Assembly (NCBI GenBank): GCA_037102815.1
Contig: BTPP01000001.1
Span: 1,265,001-1,329,000, forward strand
Reading direction: 5' to 3'
DNA length: 64,000 nucleotides
Origin: Neurospora intermedia
Lineage: Eukaryota > Ascomycota > Sordariomycetes > Sordariales > Sordariaceae
Shown: positions 60,301 to 64,000 of the stretch, one piece after another
How the letters are laid out: each line of letters opens with the position of its first letter
Numbering within the stretch: the first letter of the stretch is position 1
Made by a program: the position numbers and the translations under genes
The notes under the pieces: model-generated
Told to the model about the DNA's origin: nothing
The model's database searches: none
The model's input: only the letters and a program-made list of their open reading frames with translations

Positions 60301-62147
60301 TCCATCTGTCCAGCTCCTTGGGAATGCAGAAATCCTTTGACGGGTATAAGTAAGCTGAGAAGACTGCACGCGTATCTTACTTCCTGGAGCGGGATAATAG
60401 ATCACGGGAACCATCCAAGTTCCATATTTGGTAGGTATGTTCACAAACCTTGGTTTCCAACTTGACCGTTCAGGCGTCTGGCATCAGAGTCCGACGACCC
60501 AGGTTCTGGTATTTTCTGTTGAAAAGCCAACGCTCTCTGTGCCACTGCCTTGCACTTTGTCGCTTTCTTTCTCTGTCTTGCTTACTTTTTTCTTCTTTTT
60601 TTTTCTCTTTTTTTTCTTTCTCTTTTCTTTTTGTTCAGACAGCTCACCTCACCTGACTTCGTGAAACCCTAGAACCAGGACCGAGCTGCAGGCCAGAGCA
60701 GCGGGTGCCGTCTCCAGAAGTAAGTTCTGAGTCAATCACGAGAATTGCTGATCTGACAGTTTCGCAATTGGACCCTGAAAATCTTATTGAAGCGAACTGC
60801 CAGGCAAAAGCGGAGCGAAGCCCGACTCCGTAGCTAGATGCCGGGCCGGAACCGTGCGGATGGCTTCTGTTTTTGTTCTGGCGTTCTGGCGCTGGTGGTC
60901 AATAGTGCCATTTTGTCACTTGCACACCATATACTGTTATATACTGTTCAGCAACCGAGATTGGAAGTTTCTTCTAGAAGACTTTTTGCCGTGTTGGTAG
61001 ATGTCCCGAACAAGGGGAGGGACTTTAACTCCGAGCGAAAGCTACCGTAGACTTACGAGTACCGAACCAGATGACCAAAGAATAAGAGATATACCATCAT
61101 GACGGTTGTCAGTTTCTTTATCGTCGACTCTCGAGTAAGGAGGTAGTGGACCTTCGGACGTAGATCCGGTCCTGCTTCCTCGCCTCCAGACTTTGAGATG
61201 GCACGTATGGCATCTGTAGTTGAAAACCTGGAACACGTTGGGATAAGCTCAACTCCCCAAACCCCAAACCCCAAATCCGAAAATCAGCCCTGCCATCATC
61301 AATTCGACGATTACGATTCTCATCTGCACCTTCGCGGAGCCTATAAGGTGCGACGGAGCCACCGCAAACGCGGAGTTAGCGGTCTGGCGGGGCCTTCAAC
61401 GTGCATCGGTGAATATGTTTAGCATCTAGTGGTTGTACTATGCCTGTTGTGTACATAGTGCTAGAATTCAAAAGAGAATAAGGACTTGAGGGGCACTAAA
61501 GTCAAATGAATACCGGAGCCAATGCCGTCTAATGTTAGAGGCAGCTGAGGCCCGAGGGACTGGGTCCCCAGGTTTGGTGTGAGTGGAGAGGTCCCTCTGG
61601 TGCACTGTAAGAGCATTATGGGCGGAATATGGAAGTGAGACAGTGGTCGGACTTGAGACATTTGGACCGCTTCACTTTCTTTCTTTTTTTCTCTTTTTTG
61701 TTCCTTTTCTTGTTGCGAAAGGGTCCCGAGCGAGGGCGTGACACACTGCAGACGTTTTCGAAGGCGCGACATTGCCGGCTTGAGGAGGCAAGTAAGCAGA
61801 AAAGCAAAGAGAAACACAAGATTCAAAACTATCAACGAGGTTTTATTCGGTATGCCAGGGGAACCCCTCTGCTCCTTCATATCAGTAACCTGGGAAGGGA
61901 ATGAGCGAGTTATGGCGTCAGAAAGCCTTGCTATGAAATAAATCACCCGACAAGGCGTTGAAGGTTGGAGGGTAATGCGAAAAGTGGAAACGGGCGCAAG
62001 TTTAAGTGAACCTTGTTCGCCATCCAGAGTCCCAAACTTTCGGTTTACAGAACTGACTGAAGGCCCGGTACCAATTGGTAGCTCGGTCGGCGGCTCGGAA
62101 AGAGAAGGACGGAGTTCAGGGCCGAAAATGTTTGTTGGTCGTCGTCT

Positions 62148-62198
<51 letters not shown>

Positions 62199-64000
62199 GG
62201 AGAGGCAGAGGCAGCCCGGAGATGAAGGGTAGCAGGTTAGGACCAACTGTGGACTGCATGTGGAGGTTGAATTGCTTGTCGCAGGTATGCATGGGGATGT
62301 AGTGTAGAGGATCACAAATGTGCGCATAACCTTTGGGCTTTGGCGATGTACTAGTCGGCTGTGGTTATGTTTTTTTGCCGAGGGTTCGAAATGTGTCCTG
62401 GAGCATGATCTTTCATCTAGGTAGTAGAGTGAGATATCGTAAGTACTGTGTACCCGTTACATACGGAGAGCGGTGAAGTTACCGACTGTACGGTAACCTA
62501 GCGTTAGTCCACGGAGAAGGGCCCATCTGTGTGGACAAAAGCTGCGATCACATGAAAATTCTGTTTTCTAGCGGTTTTTGCTCTACGCAGTCGTTCCCGG
62601 ATGATAGCCCTCTGTGACTTGATGGAGGACTGCAGCGGCCCGAAAAGTTTACCACTCAACTGCCTATTCAAGCCTGGCGCCTGATCCTCTCTGCCCATGG
62701 AAGCTAGAGCGGTGAAGGTGAGGTCTAGGCAGTGATAGGTCAGAAAGGGTAGGCTCAGGCGGCCCTTGATACCTTGATGGGCGTTGTTAGTTTGTAGAAG
62801 AAACACCATTCTTGGAAAAGATATTTGTATGTCATCCCTTGGGGGTTGGCTGTCGTAAAGCCGGATTTTGATAAGCGTGATAGGGCACGCCGTTCACCGG
62901 GAAGGAGAGGATCCGTCCTTAGAGGTAGTGATGAATGCAGTGAGATCTTCCCGCCCACAGACCGAGAGCTGCCGAGCGGTACGCTTTCACCCTCTTGGGC
63001 TATCGTTGGTCCGCCTAAGTGGCCCCAACTGAGGCATAGGTCTTCAGGCCCCGTGGCGTCCTCCACTTGCTATATCGATAGATGCATAATACCCGCTGAG
63101 AAGGTAGATCACCATTGGTGCAAACGACAGGGGCCTGCTCGCGCCTTTTCTGGTTGTCCTTGACGGGGTCTATGAGGGCACAGCGGTGATCTGGAAGAGT
63201 GGGAATAAAACAAAGATGGAGTTGGGGACGAACCCGACCTAACGGAACTGCGGGAGTGGCTGGACCGGATGGGAGATGAGGGCGAGGAGGTCCTCACTTA
63301 AAGACTGGGACATGCCCGCCGGCTACAGTGGTACTGAGTGGGAACACAGACATCCCTCTGTTCTTGGTCGTTGATGGATTGCTGGATCTGACCATCAAGT
63401 CACCGCCTTTCTCCAGTGGAACTGGGTGCGCTTTGCCAAGGTAGGCAGCCCGGCACAATCCACAGTATCTGGGGAAGATGTGTGATACAGAGAGATCCCG
63501 GATCTGAGAGGGAAGAAGGGCAAAGGGCATCAGAGACATGGAGGGTCCCAAGACTGCCAGTTTCAGCTTGTGTGTGTCTGATAGGGAATGAAGCAAGTGA
63601 CGCCTGAGACCCCGCATGTTTTTGTTGGGGACATATGTCATGGTATGACATTTTGAGGGTTGTGCATGGCGATGTTGTTGAATGTTCGTCTCTCTTCTTC
63701 TTCTTCTTTTTTTTTTTCCTTTTCTTTTTTTCCCGACCAGGAATCCGTTGAGAATTTCCGAGTTCTGGCACAATTAGAACCACTCAGGCCAATGAACGTA
63801 GGGTACCTCGGGTACCTAGAGATAACCCCCATGTCCTTTCAGCCGGGGCTGCGCATTCCTTATTTTACAGGTGTCGCCGCAATGGGACGATGGCATGATA
63901 GTCTGGAGGAACTCCTGGGGAAGGAATGGGACGGAAAAGTCCGTTAGGGTAGGTACCTCTAACCTACCTACTTTGGAGAACTGAATCGACGGAAGGGAGC
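57354..64000. other. 6.6-kb gene-poor right end
   Basis: No protein family or RNA gene was recognised on either strand. Composition is normal with scattered CT-rich tracts (60587-60632, 63695-63732), a 49-bp poly(T) run at 62149-62197, and TAGGTACCT-type motifs near 63800-63975. A 288-codon minus-strand frame at 61461-62327 is held open partly by the poly(T) tract and looks non-coding. Confidence 0.5.
62149..62197. repeat. 49-bp poly(T) tract
   Basis: Uninterrupted T run. On the minus strand this would be a poly(A) tail, but no retroposed gene or target duplication was found beside it. Confidence 0.9.

Noticed and set aside
61461-62327. 288-codon minus-strand frame with a poly-lysine stretch
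   Set aside because: The lysines are the translation of the poly(T) tract and the rest has no domain. The frame spans unrelated CT-rich spacer.
1-64000. CRISPR arrays, riboswitches, operons and replication origins
   Set aside because: No regularly spaced repeats of that kind were seen, and the window is eukaryotic nuclear DNA, where these are not expected.

Overview
The window is nuclear DNA of a filamentous ascomycete (Pezizomycotina), most likely a sordariomycete. The evidence is short host introns with GT..AG ends and CTAAC/CTGAC-type branch sites, several Pezizomycotina protein families (Zn2Cys6 regulator, HAM1-like protein, MARVEL protein, caspase-like/C2H2 protein), recurring TAGGTACCTACC-type spacer motifs, and two sharply bounded AT-rich blocks whose codons are eroded by C-to-T/G-to-A transitions, the signature of repeat-induced point mutation (RIP). 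The genus cannot be fixed from the sequence alone.

Layout. 0.7-3.5 kb: a minus-strand gene fusing a caspase-like (C14) domain to a C2H2 zinc-finger cluster. 5.9-19.2 kb: a fossil Ty1/Copia LTR element (minus strand) with 173-bp LTRs and a GTTTC target duplication, split by a nested fossil Ty3/Gypsy element (plus strand) with 264-bp LTRs and a GTTAG target duplication; both are heavily RIPed. 20.2-26.4 kb: two minus-strand genes, a MATE-family transporter and a Zn2Cys6 regulator with a fungal-specific domain. 28.2-32.6 kb: a RIPed 4.4-kb DNA transposon with 69-75 bp terminal inverted repeats carrying a CA microsatellite, an IS630/Tc1-like transposase relic and a second unidentified coding region. 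34.7-48.2 kb is the gene-rich part: a patatin-like protein whose nucleophile serine is replaced by glycine, a HAM1-like protein, a MARVEL-type membrane protein, a DPRVDSD-repeat hydrophilic protein and a MAPEG-family protein. 48.2-64 kb is gene-poor: a stray WD40 fragment, a tRNA-Arg(ACG), a decayed ERCC8/CSA-like WD40 gene, and a small gene resembling the RNA polymerase I UAF subunit Rrn10.

For the host genes with introns, exon joins were read directly from the DNA, and every model given below keeps frame from ATG to stop. The genes form no obvious single pathway. The closest thing to a functional pair is the transporter beside the zinc-cluster regulator. No CRISPR, rRNA or plasmid-type features were seen.
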